Shown one piece after another: positions 46,270-56,722 of a stretch of 64,000 nt of DNA. Position numbers and translations under genes: made by a program. The stretch lies in contig JANBVO010000016.1 of NCBI GenBank assembly GCA_030052745.1, positions 558,001 through 622,000 on the forward strand. Reading direction: 5' to 3'. The notes beneath the pieces are model-generated. The model had not been told where the DNA came from, ran no database searches, and was given only the letters and a program-made list of their open reading frames with translations. The DNA is from Pleurostoma richardsiae. Its lineage: Eukaryota > Ascomycota > Sordariomycetes > Calosphaeriales > Pleurostomataceae. Within the stretch, counting starts at the first letter, position 1, and each line of letters opens with the position of its first letter.

Positions 46270-46891
46270 CTAGTTGGTCTGACCGCAGAGGCGGTTTGCA
46301 ACATCCGAAACGTATGAAGCAGTAGCACCACGCCCGTCACTAAGATTCCCCTCATCGACCGAGCCAGAGTTGTAGGCGCGCAGGGCCTTATAGATGCAGT
46401 CGGCTGTATCGGAATTACCAAACTGCTGCAGGTTGTCCTTGAAGTGCTGCGTGCCGGCTCGCACCATCCCAGTGATTTGATCCTGCATCTCCATATCAGC
46501 AGCTATCTTCATCTCATCACTCGCCACTATACAAGAACTACCCAAGATAGAGTAGTGTACGTACCTGAGACAGGCCGTGCTGGCCAGGATAACCGGGGCT
46601 GCCGTCACACTGCATCAGGCCAGCGGTGGAGTGGCCGTCGGCGTTCCAGGTGGTCTGGACGCCGACGTTGCCGGTACTCTCCTGCATGATAATGGAGAAG
46701 ATGACACGTTCCTCGACACCAATCTCCTTGGCGCATTCATTGACGGCATTCCAGATGCGGCCAACGTCCTCGCCAGTATCACCGGTAGCCAGCATCTGAG
46801 ACTTGTTTGCGTTGAAGATCTCCTCGAAGGACTTCCACTGGTTGATGGCCGGGAAGCTTGAGGTTGGGCCGGAGTACGAAGTGAATCCCAT
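46270..46891 (-). CDS. Lysozyme-like protein with SLT (lytic transglycosylase) domain
   Basis: Two exons: 46891-46565 and 46482-46270 (82-bp intron), giving 179 residues. The sequence covers one SLT-type lysozyme domain: the catalytic Glu in IIMQESTGNVGV, the AGLMQCDGS motif, and the helical end with YKALRAYNSGSVDEG and YVSDVANRLCG. The SLT fold is best known from bacterial and phage enzymes that cut peptidoglycan between MurNAc and GlcNAc, and fungi carry small numbers of homologues. No classical signal peptide is visible (MGFTSYSGPTSSFPAINQW). The protein therefore acts inside the cell, is secreted by another route, or has an unrecognised first exon. A TATA box lies upstream. An antibacterial or feeding role is an inference. 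Confidence 0.85.
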
Positions 46892-47018
46892 TTTGGTTGA
46901 TGATGTGGGTAGTTTATTGTCTTGAAAAGGCTAAAAGGTAGTCGTGTATGATCTTGGATCTATTTCGCTATATCGTCATAGAGCTAGGTGCACACTTTCT
47001 TGCAGGGCTAGAATGATG

Positions 47019-47027
47019 ATTTATATA
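47019..47027 (-). promoter_or_regulatory. TATA box of the lysozyme-like gene
   Basis: TATATAAAT on the minus strand, about 128 bp upstream of the start codon at 46891. Confidence 0.45.
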
Positions 47028-49537
47028 GCCAGCGGTCTCGCCACGGCAGGAGGGCATACGTACCTAGAGACTAGGTCTTGGCTCTTCGTACCAATGCGAA
47101 CGTTTCTAAATGCGTTCTACGTGGTACGCCTTGTCAGAAACACCCGAAGGGTTATGTCTTATCTGAAGATGTTGTAAGCTTATTCTGGCGGGCTTTGGCA
47201 GCCGTGGACGGCTATTTCGTCTTACTTTACAGTGACACTTGTGAAACGACATCCTCACATTGTGCTCACCTCAACAGTGCTGAGATCGGCTTCGCCGCGG
47301 CGGCAATTGGCCAACCGGTTTTCAAGGTTCGGCAGAAGATCTCGACGATATCCCGTGAATAATAACACATCTCTCATGGTCTCCAGCCAACCAGACTGCT
47401 TGTTTGGCGAATGCTACATCCTACGTCGGGACGGTGGTCAAACAGAGTCAAAACTGCTCGCCTCAGTTAAGGATGGCATGACCAGAGATGAGACCGAGTT
47501 TAGAACGTAGTGTCCCGTCAGACATGCTTTCTATGAGGGATGGAGGGTAATCAGTTGTCAGGCTTAATCATCAACGCAAGGACATGCCGATATTACAACA
47601 TGTGTGTGGTTCATATGGGCCGGGTCTTTGTTTGGGAACCCGGTGCGCTTAACAAACCAATCCAGCAGTAGAACGAGCCAAATCTCTATGTCATAAATTC
47701 ATATTGACCTTATTTCTGCTATATTCAGGCACTTCTTTCGCCACTCTTAAGCTCTCCTTTTGAGGAACACAGCCACACAGTCATCCTGCCTTCACCGCCG
47801 AGAGCAGTGAGTCTTCTGATGGCTCAGCCACATCGAACTGGTGCTAACAAAGAATACCCGTGCTTCGGTCATCTTTGCTACTTACGGAGAATAGCATAGG
47901 TGGCACTTGAGCCTATCAATTATGCAGCAGATGTCATCGGCCCTTGCTAGTGGCGCTCCGCCCATATCTGGAGTACATGCGGCTTAAAACCTTAGATGAG
48001 ACAGGTCGTGACATCAGCGGGCGAAGGCCATCCTTGGAGCGACTCAAGAGAGTGCTGCACGCTCTCCTGAAAGCTTTCCCCAAAATATATCTGACTTGAA
48101 CATGAAGTCGTACCCAGCCGCTACCAGTATCGTGAGCAGGTGTCTCCGCGGCTGGATACGGTGATTGAGAGTTATATTGGCTCAGCGGGTGGAAGGGCAA
48201 AAAAGTTCACATGTGTGAAATGAAGGAAAACGAGACAGTCTCATCTGCCTTCGCACACGTGTACCAAGCATGCGTAAGAGGAAGAGCCGAGTTACTACAA
48301 AAGAGGTGAGACCAAAGCAAGTGTTTCTCTGGAGTTTCAAGCTTGGCCGTCTCCTGTTGTGTACGATATATCTGTGAAAGTATTATTACGACGCAACTTG
48401 TACCATTCCAACGATCGGGCTATATTTATCCTTGACCTTTCGGCTACATTATCATCCATGCCATGTTATAATAATAGCTCACAGGGCCTTATACGCCATA
48501 CGCCATGTCTGATATCCTCCGAGTCTGAGTTTTTTCAAGGGACACTGACGACAATGATATAGCAATGACCAAGGATCATAGCAGATACTTGCAGCCAACA
48601 TCTAGTATATGTAATAGAATAGTTGTGAGGCGTCGAACGCTATGGTACTACCCGAGTACAGATTGCGTGGATGTCTCGTGCCCCAGGAGGTTGAGACAGC
48701 TACGTAGGAAGGAGCTTAATCAAGGCCGCGAGGCACAGGCTCGCTCTAGGCCGGTATATCTGAGACAGCATGCGATGCCATTTACGTCAGTTTGAGTTCG
48801 CAATTTTCCAACATGAGCCCTGCCTCTTGTCGTGATGCAATGCAGGAGCGTGTCTTGACGCTTGAGTGGAGGGAACCTTGAGTTGAGGTGACGCCCAATA
48901 TTCCTTGGTCTGCCTGTGTCTCTTTCTTGGATATACCTTCACGGCAGCATTCTATGACCAGGCAAGCTGACTGCGGATGTTCTCTGCGTATGTCTTTGTA
49001 CTCCTCTAGACCTGGAGTGCTGAGACCGTTGGTATTAAACTGGTGGGCAATTCAACTCCTGCACGGTAATATGGGCTTTCAGCCAAGCAAACGAAATTCT
49101 CCAGGCGAGACAGCACAGGGGGGAGCCCCTTTTCAGCATTGAAGAGCGTCGTCGTATTATTTGAAACTCACCTGACAAGGTACTCAGATTACCTCGGTAA
49201 CTGCTGACATGCTTCCTCTCCTCACTACAAGTTAAGGGCCACTTTTCGACTGTGGACTTTGTGCTCCTTTTTGCCAACCAATCACTGATCGGTATTCTCT
49301 CGCATTTCCTGGTTTAATGAGAGCACACGACACTCATCTTGGCAGCTTGGATGCGCGCAGGACGCCTTGGACGCTAAGATACGGCATTCTTTTTTGTCTC
49401 TCCACAGAGGCGCACTTGTTCCTTTTTCGGTCGTAATCTTAGCCTTTTTTGGTAGTAGCTGGGCTCGCCCCACTGCACGGCGCTTAACAGAACTTTTTGT
49501 GGGTGCGCCGTCCCTCATGTACCGGTACTTGTTTAGA

Positions 49538-49561
49538 TACAAACCTGGGTACAAACCTGGG
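49538..49561. repeat. 12-bp tandem duplication
   Basis: TACAAACCTGGG occurs twice in direct succession, followed by a third partial TACAG. It lies about 400 bp upstream of the arylsulfotransferase start. Confidence 0.75.
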
Positions 49562-49958
49562 TACAGTAATGCTTCCCCGGCCCCTGCATCCCCATCCCCA
49601 TGCCCATCCCACCACCCATGCCATCCCACCTCGCGAACCAGGGCCCCCCTTCGTTAGCTTCTGCGCAGGGAGCTTACACTAGCTTGCGACTTGGGACACC
49701 TCCGCCGCCACTTTGACATGGGTGGCGTCTCTGCTGCCGGCCGGAGCCCTCCTGGGACGTCCCTACACGCGGCCTTGGGATGATCATCGCAGGGTCTGAT
49801 GCCGTCTTGCCGTCACACACGAAGGACACCCGGTCTGCGGTCTGTGGTCTGGTCTCGTGCACAGCGACCCCGTGTTCGTGCCCATCGATGGTTCGTCTCT
49901 CTGCCACGCTGGTGAGACTGAGACGAAGACGAAGACGACGAAGCACAGGGCCGACGAG

Positions 49959-51822
49959 ATGTGGCCGGCGAGATGGGCGGCTGCTCTGCTGTCGCTGACG
50001 CTGCTGCTGGCTCAGGCCGGCGCATCGCCGTCGTCGACCTCAGTGAGCGCCGACAACTCGTACTGGTACGACTGGGGCCTGTACGGCGTATACCCCCAGA
50101 AAAAGTATGAGTCCTTCGGGGCCTCATCGCCCTGGACAAACGTTCTCAGGTCGGACCCGCGGTGCAGCGACGGGTACATCTTCATTGAGCCCCGGGGGCT
50201 GGCCGTCACCACGCCCGGGCCGATCATCCTGGACCAGGAGGGCAACCTCGTGTGGATTCAGACGAAATGGGGACAGGCCATGGACGTGAAGGTGCAGACG
50301 TACCAAGGCAATGAGTACATCACCTTCTGGCACGGTAGCGACAATGGCACCTTTGGGCAGGGCTACTACCTCATGGTGAGAAATGTCACATCCCCACGTT
50401 TGCTCCTGAACCACTAACTCATATTGCGACCAGCTCAATTCCTCCTATGATGTCTTCAAGAAGGTTACCCCGGCCGGCAACTTCAGCGGGGACCTGCACG
50501 ACTTCCGCATCACGCCGGAGGGTACCGCCATGATGACCATCTACGAGAAGCTGCCCTGGGACCTGAGCGACTTCGGCATCTCAGACGGCTGGATCATTGA
50601 CAGCCTCTTCCAGGAGATCGACCTCGCGACCGGCGCCCTCGTCTTCCAGTGGCGCGCCTCGGAGCACTTCGCCGTGGCTGATACCCTAGCGCCCATCGCC
50701 GCCTTCGGCAGCAGCGAGGCCCTCGCCTTCGACTTCTTCCACATCAACAGCGTCGACCGCGACGGGGACGGCAACTACATCGTCTCCTCGCGCTACATGT
50801 GCGCGGTCGCCTGCCTCGACCCGGCCGCCGGCGGCGCCGTGGTCTGGCAGCTCGGCGGCAGGCGCAGCAGCTTCGCCGACCTGTCGGGCGGCGCGGCGTC
50901 CAACTTCTCGTGGCAGCACCACGCGACCTGGTACGAGGGCGACCTGCTCACCATCTTCGATAACGGCGCCTACGATGCCCTGCACACCGCCGCCTACAGC
51001 CGGGGCCTGCTCGTCGCCCTCGACCGCGCCAACATGACCGCCGAGCTGGTGCAGGACTTCGTTGCCCCCCAGCGCCTGCTCGTCCCCTCCCAGGGCTCCG
51101 TGCAGCGTCTCCTGCCGGGGAATAGCAGCAGCAGCAGCAGCAGCAGCGACGACAACGCGGAAGAGACCGTCCTGGTCGGCTGGGGCCACACCCCCGCCTA
51201 CACCGAGTTCTCCGCCTCCGGCGAGCCGCTGTGCGACGTGCACCTCGGCGCCGTCAATCTCGCCGGGATGGGCTGGTGCAAGAACTACCGCACCTTCAAG
51301 TACCGCTGGGTCGGCCGGCCCAGCGCCTCGCCCGACGTCGCCATGCGGCCTAAGCGCGCGGCCCTGTACGCCAGCTGGAACGGCGCGACGGAAGTGCGCC
51401 GGTGGGTGCTGCAGAGCGGCGCGAGCGCCGAGGGCGCCTTTGAGGACCACGGGTCCGTGGAGAAGACGACGTTCGAGACGAGGCTGGACGTCCCCGAGGA
51501 GGCGAGGGAGTACGTACGGGCAGCGGCTATCGACAAGGACGGCGCGGTGCTGGGGTACTCGCGGGCGGTGTCGAGGCACGAGGAGACGAAGGTCGAGCCA
51601 ATGGAGGCGCCACCGCAGACGTCGCTCGCCGCGGTCGTGGGGAGGATCGCTGGCGCTGCGGCCGCGGGTGTCATCGCGTTTTGTGCGCTCGTGTATTGCT
51701 TCAGAGGCGCGATCGCACGGGGCTTCGACTATTGCATGACGGAAGTGGGACGTGGGATCAGCAAGATCTGGCGGAGGCCGGCGGAGCACGCGCACAAGTA
51801 TGAGATGCTACCGACGGGCTGA
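49959..51822 (+). CDS. Arylsulfotransferase (ASST family), membrane-anchored
   Basis: Two exons: 49959-50375 and 50434-51822 (58-bp intron), giving 601 residues. The signal peptide is MWPARWAAALLSLTLLLAQAGA. The beta-propeller signature of the fungal ASST family is clear: GYIFIEPRGLAVTTPGPII, LVWIQTKWGQ, HDFRITPEGTAMMTIY, FFHINSVDRDGDGNYIVSSR, WQLGGRRSSF and FSWQHHATW. Poly-Ser at about residues 375-382 falls in a loop. A single hydrophobic segment near the C-terminus (VVGRIAGAAAAGVIAFCALVY) followed by a basic tail predicts an extracellular or lumenal catalytic domain anchored in a membrane. Bacterial ASSTs move sulfate from one phenol sulfate to another without PAPS. The fungal substrate is not known. 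Codons are very GC-rich at third positions. Confidence 0.88.
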
Positions 51823-51985
51823 GCCGGGAATTTCGAGTCGTTACATATTTTCATCCGTTATATATCAAGCATCAACGCATATACATAGGCGTCATCATTT
51901 ACAGTCATTGCACAAGATTCCATTTTCTAATTCATGATGACAAAATAAATCGCTTTATTCGATTGCAGAGATACCCAACTCTATA

Positions 51986-54015
51986 TCAGCGCCTTGCAGG
52001 TCCCGGCCTTGCGAACTCGTCCTCCTCCTCCCCTTCCAGGTAGATCTCATGCCCGCTCCCCTCGTACGTCCACATCGCCGACACGCACCCCAGCGCCGAC
52101 ATGCCCGCGACGCCCCACCACCCGGCCTCCACGATGCCCGCGTCCAGCCCCATGCCGTACCACCACCCGCCCACCACGGGCCCCACCGTGCGGAAGCACG
52201 CCGACACGCTCTGCCCGATGCCGTGCACCGTGCCCAGCACGCTCGGGTGCGGGCTGCAGTTGTTGAGCAGGATGATGCTGGCGGGAAGCGTGAAGGTGCG
52301 CGCCGTCACCTGCAGGAGCAGCACGACCACCACGCCGGCCCAGACCAGCCCGCCGGACGCGGGCTCCGGCGCGGGCTGCGACGAGGGCAGGACGGCCAGG
52401 TAGGGCGCGAGGAAGTAGGCCAGCGGGAAGCCGATCAGGAAGTACCGGAAGGAGCGCAGCGTGCCGAGGCGCGCGTTGACGGGCGGGTAGAGCGTGACCT
52501 GCAGGAGCATGCCGAGCAGGCCCAGGAAGGAGGTCGCGACGCCAACTGACGAGGCGGGCATGCCGAGGCCGCCGCCTAGGGGGAACAGAAGCCCAGAGCG
52601 GGCTTGAAGAGTGGAAGAAGAGTCGTCGGTTGCAGCCGGGCGTGGGGTCGAGAGGAATAGCGCCCAGAGGTTAGAGAATGCGCCGAGGTGAAAGTCATAA
52701 AAGGCTGTTGTAACGAGAGTAAGGATCACATTGCGAGTCCAGATCCGGCGGAAGGGCAGCTTCTGCGCGGGCTTGTTCGCCCTGAGAGGCGGCAGCAACA
52801 CGGAGGACTTGTTATCGAGACGCTCCAATGCCACGTCGGGCGCCTCCCAGGTCTGGACTTCAGAGTAGCCCTGGGCTGTTGGGCTGCGCATGAAAGCCTG
52901 CTTGACCCGTGCGGCAAGGTGTAGACCGAGGTCAAACTTGCCCTGGCGTTCCTTTGAGGTCTAGATACTGTCAGCGTTCGTCATAAAGGGGTTTATGAGG
53001 ATGCGCCGCTCACCTCTTCTAAAAAGAAGAAGACCACTGAAGTGGCCGCCGTGAGGAACAAAGCATTGATGATGCTGGGTAGCGCATATGGATAGTCCCT
53101 GATCCACTGAAAGGCGAGCATGCCGTCCTCACCGAAAAGGTCTGGGAGGCTCGTAGCCGGGTCTGCGAGGAAGCCTCCTAAGACTGCAAAAGCCTCTGTT
53201 AGCGGCCCTGTATCAACCCTCTCGCATCCCCCCCGAAGGGATACTTACTCGGCCCTACGATTCCCGCCACGTTGAAGCTCATCGGGAGGATCAAGAAGGC
53301 TCGGGACTGGTATTTCTTCTCCTTTGTGATCTCCGAGATCATAGTCCGGCTAGCGCACGCTGATTAGTCTCCGTCGATATACCCTTTCAACTAACACAGG
53401 GCCATAGGTGCCGCAGACTCACATTATACCCACGGTCCCATTGATCGCGCCCCCCACAGCGCGCCAGAACGCCGCCCAGAAGAAGCTCGTCGCGAAGCCG
53501 TAGCCCACGCACGACAGCGCCGTGCCCGCCAGGCCGATGAGCAGGACCAGCTTGCGCCCGCACCAGCTCGCGTCGGCGGCCTTGCCCCACAGGATGGCGG
53601 TCAGCACCTGGGCGCCGGTGAAGCAGCCCTGCAGCAGACCGGCCTGTGTTGAGACCTGGGCGTCGGACAGGGAGCGGTCGAGGGACTTGAGCTGGTAGAA
53701 GACGTAGGCCTGCAGGGAGGCGATCTGCAGAAAGTCGACGAAGCGGCAGAGGAACAGAATGGCGAGCTGGTCCTTGCGCGGGAGGGACATCCAGGTCGCG
53801 GGGCCGCTGCTCTGCGGCGGCGACCGCGGCGGCGGCGGCTGGGACTCGGCATCGCGGTCGAGGGCGTCTCCGTGGTGGTCGTAGTCGACCTCCTTGTCGA
53901 GGTCGAAGCGCTCTGGCGGGGGCAGACCACTGCTAGCTGCCCCTGGTGCTGTTGCGGTTCGCGATGCCTGCGCGGCGCGCGACGGCGAGGGAGAAGATGC
54001 GCCTGACACAGCCAT
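51986..54015 (-). CDS. MFS transporter, DHA1-like
   Basis: Four exons: 54015-53423, 53349-53249, 53183-53014, 52960-51986, giving 612 residues. A disordered, Pro/Ser/Asp-rich N-terminus of about 75 residues is followed by RKDQLAILFLCRFVDFLQIA (TM1), the motif-A region WGKAADASWCGRKLVLLIG, and RAVGGAINGTVGI with RTMISEITKEKK after splicing, typical of fungal MFS multidrug-type exporters. The last exon gives six membrane segments, including WAGVVVVLLLQVTARTFTLP and GGWWYGMG, and a Glu-rich tail. Its stop is only 163 bp from the end of the convergent arylsulfotransferase gene. The substrate is unknown; a link to sulfated products is speculation. Confidence 0.87.
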
Positions 54016-55766
54016 TGCTCCCGTTGCTACCTACTCGAGACGGCGATAGAGCCCTCCATGGATGAAGGATGCGCCCAGCATAAACAGGAGCAGGAGGAGC
54101 AAGAACAGCAGCAGCCCCCGAGAGTTGACGACGCCATCCATCCGGTGCCGCTACAGATAATGAGCGGGTTGTATGGAGCATTGGAGTGTATGGAGTATTG
54201 CGTAGGTCGAGCCCAGTACTCTGCAGTACGGAGCACCCCGTACCAGGTACAGGATGTACGGAAGTACAGATGCGTAACTGACTCCAGTCTTTTTTGGAGG
54301 GGCCGCACATGTATTCCCTGCAGATCTGCGGTTGGCGATACCCAATGCAGCAGGACCCGAACGCTTAAAGTCTTGGCGCTCCCGCGCCGCGTGTGGATTG
54401 CCCGGTCCCACAAAAGGTACCTGCCAGTGAGCCCGGGCGGGGGCGTGGCGTACATGTATCTCTACCTGCTGCCCCCCTGGGCGCTTTACCCGCGCACACG
54501 GAACCACGGCGCGAGAGCGGAGCACCGGCAGCGACTCGGCCGATGGACGCGTACCTTGGAGACGAGTCGGTAGTCGGCACCGATTGCTATCGGCCGGGGA
54601 CGCTTGTCTAGTGAGAAAAGGGAAAGAGAAGCGGGAGGGGAGAGGGGGAGAAGAGAGGCGCAGTGCATGCATGCATACCTTGGGCTGCTTGGCCATGTAG
54701 AGCTTGCATGCGGAGGTTGATAACTTAGGGGAGATCGTGTGCGTCAAACTCAAGATATCGCGAACACCACATACAGGACGTACGGAGAACGTTCCGTGCT
54801 CTACATGTCGTGCACTTGACGTATCTCCTCCCTATCTAACATAGCACATATCTGCGCTAGTTGTACTAACTGCTATCTTCGTACTCTACACAGCCGGGAT
54901 AGGTTACACAAAGGGGTGACCGACCGCAGCCGAGACGGCGACTCACAGAACGCATGACATAGAGGTGCATTCTCTGCTCTGCTGGCGTCTGTCCTGGACT
55001 GTCTTGGTCTTCTTGGAGCCCCTTTGGCCGTTGTTCGACAACCTCCATTCTGGACGATCTGCAGGGGGCTGCGGGCCTCCGTCGCCTCACCCACGGTGGA
55101 GATCATTCAAGGGCTTACGTGGCCCGCCCCGTCGATAGCCTCGACTCTTGAATCGCCAAGCACCAACAGCACCAAGCTTCCATTTTTTTGCGCTCCTAAT
55201 GAATACATGCGTTTCCGTAGGGAGCACAGTAGCGCAGCAAGTCTCGAGATTTTGCTGATACGTTGCCCCTTTCGGGAATAGCTCCCCTTCCTTGACCTGC
55301 TGCACCTGCTGCACACCTGCTGAACCTGCTGCTGCACCTTGCGTCATGACGGCACAATGACCCGGGATTGAATACAACGTAACTTGTCGGGTACATGTGC
55401 TCCGTACCCAGCTGAGCCTATTCATCCCTCCTCCACACGTGTCGAGGTTCCGCCTGTCAGTGCGAGCGTTGAAACTGCGCATTAGATGGGCGCCAAGAGC
55501 CATTGAGCGCTAACAAGAGGTTCAGGGAATTTTATTCTATTGTCTCTAGCTAACCCTCCCAAATCCAATCCCTTTTTTAACATGAAAATATGTACGCCGT
55601 ATGTGTGGTATATGTAATGTACAGGTTAAAAGGGCTCGGCAACATCAGAGGGTGGGAAGACCCGCGGAAATTTGCCGTGGGGATATTTTAGACAGAAAAA
55701 AAAGTGAAGAAAAAAAAAAACAAGAGCCCATCGGAGCTAAGGCGGCAACCGGCCACGGCGTGCCAA
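54016..55766. other. Spacer, 1.75 kb
   Basis: The region upstream of the MFS gene and downstream of the sulfotransferase gene. Several overlapping frames of 60-200 codons (54058-54753, 55087-55503) contradict each other and have no motif. A-rich tracts at about 55695-55720 lie just past the sulfotransferase stop. GTGCATGCATGCAT at 54663 is a minor tandem. Confidence 0.4.
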
Positions 55767-56722
55767 TTAGGAGCTCCACCCAAACATGACCACCCAGGCG
55801 AACATCACACAGGCGATGGCCAGTGTGCTCACCAGCAGCAGCCGGAGCCCCGCGTTGAGCATCTGCATGCGGTTCCTGCGCCGGGACCGCTCCACGAAGA
55901 TGCGGTTGTCGTTGATGTTGGGGAACGGCTCGCCCTTGGGCACCGGCACCTCCAGGAACTCGCAGAGCGGCTCCCAGCCCTCCGAGACGCGGTACTCGAG
56001 CAGCCGCTCCTTGGGGACCAGCCGGCGCACCTCGTCACAGTGCCGCAGGAACACCTGCTTGCCCCGGCCGGGGAAGTCGCCCTCGAAGAAGGTGTCGAAG
56101 AACTTGCGGATCATGGGCTGGTACATGCCCGCCGCCCAGTCCACCCAGGCCAGCAGCCGCAGCTCCGGGTCCAGCACCGCCCGCCAGTAGAAGGTCTTCA
56201 TGGTCGACGCGTGCCACGGGTCGACGTCCCGCGTCGTGAGCACCACCTTGGCCTCCGGGTACGCCTCGATCAGCTCCTTGGCGAAGGCCACCGCGGGCCA
56301 GTCGCACACGGCCTGGCAGTTGCCCAGCAGCTGGTCCCAGTCCTCGCGCGTGAACGGCTTGCCCTCGCCGTCGTACTTGGCCGTCAGCGCGTCCATCCAC
56401 ATGAGGGCGTCTGGCGGGTTCTCGATCGAGCAGCTCATCATGTGGTAGGTGTCATTGTACCCCAACCGCCGCATTGCTTCCCTCATGGCTGTTGCAGGGT
56501 GTCAGTCAAGGGGTCTTGTTACCCTTCGTACCTGGCTGCAGGTAGAGTCATGCATGGGACCCGGGGAGTGATTGAAAACATACAAGCAGTTCCCGTACGG
56601 CCTAGACCCAGGATCAGCACCTTCATGGGCACCGTCCGCCTGCATGTTCGCCGGTTGATATCGGTATCTTTAGTGAAGATGTCCGTGATCGGCTTCGGCC
56701 TGTATTGTGCGGAGTATGCCAT
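55767..56722 (-). CDS. P-loop sulfotransferase-like protein with C-terminal membrane anchor
   Basis: Two exons: 56722-56584 and 56488-55767 (95-bp intron), giving 286 residues. Splicing joins VLILGLGRTGTA to SMREAMRRLGY, making the PAPS-binding P-loop (GxGRTGTxS) of the fungal Sulfotransfer_4 family, often misnamed as NAD-dependent epimerase. Further motifs are ENPPDALMWMDAL, DWDQLLGNCQAVCDWP, KVVLTTRDVDPWHAS and VSEGWEPLCEFLEVPVPKGEPFPNINDN. The last 25 residues (LLLVSTLAIACVMFAWVVMFGW) form a membrane helix, so it is probably tail-anchored with the catalytic domain in the cytosol. It would transfer sulfate from PAPS to an unknown hydroxyl acceptor. It lies 4 kb from the arylsulfotransferase gene. 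Confidence 0.85.

Larger units (their letters stand above)
46892..49958. other. Gene desert, 3 kb
   Basis: No supportable gene on either strand. Frames are short and unrelated to known motifs. It holds the lysozyme-like promoter at the left and the arylsulfotransferase promoter at the right, with a 12-bp tandem repeat at 49538-49561 and a CCCCAT/CCCATG-rich stretch at about 49580-49625. No terminal repeats or transposase remnants were recognised. Confidence 0.45.

Noticed and set aside
49857-49958. N-terminal extension of the arylsulfotransferase from an upstream in-frame ATG
   Set aside because: It would place 34 charged residues before a clean signal peptide. The ATG at 49959 begins directly at that signal peptide.
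50686-51795. Minus-strand frame of 369 codons over the arylsulfotransferase gene
   Set aside because: Low-complexity composition from GC-biased antisense sequence. The plus strand encodes the recognisable ASST propeller.
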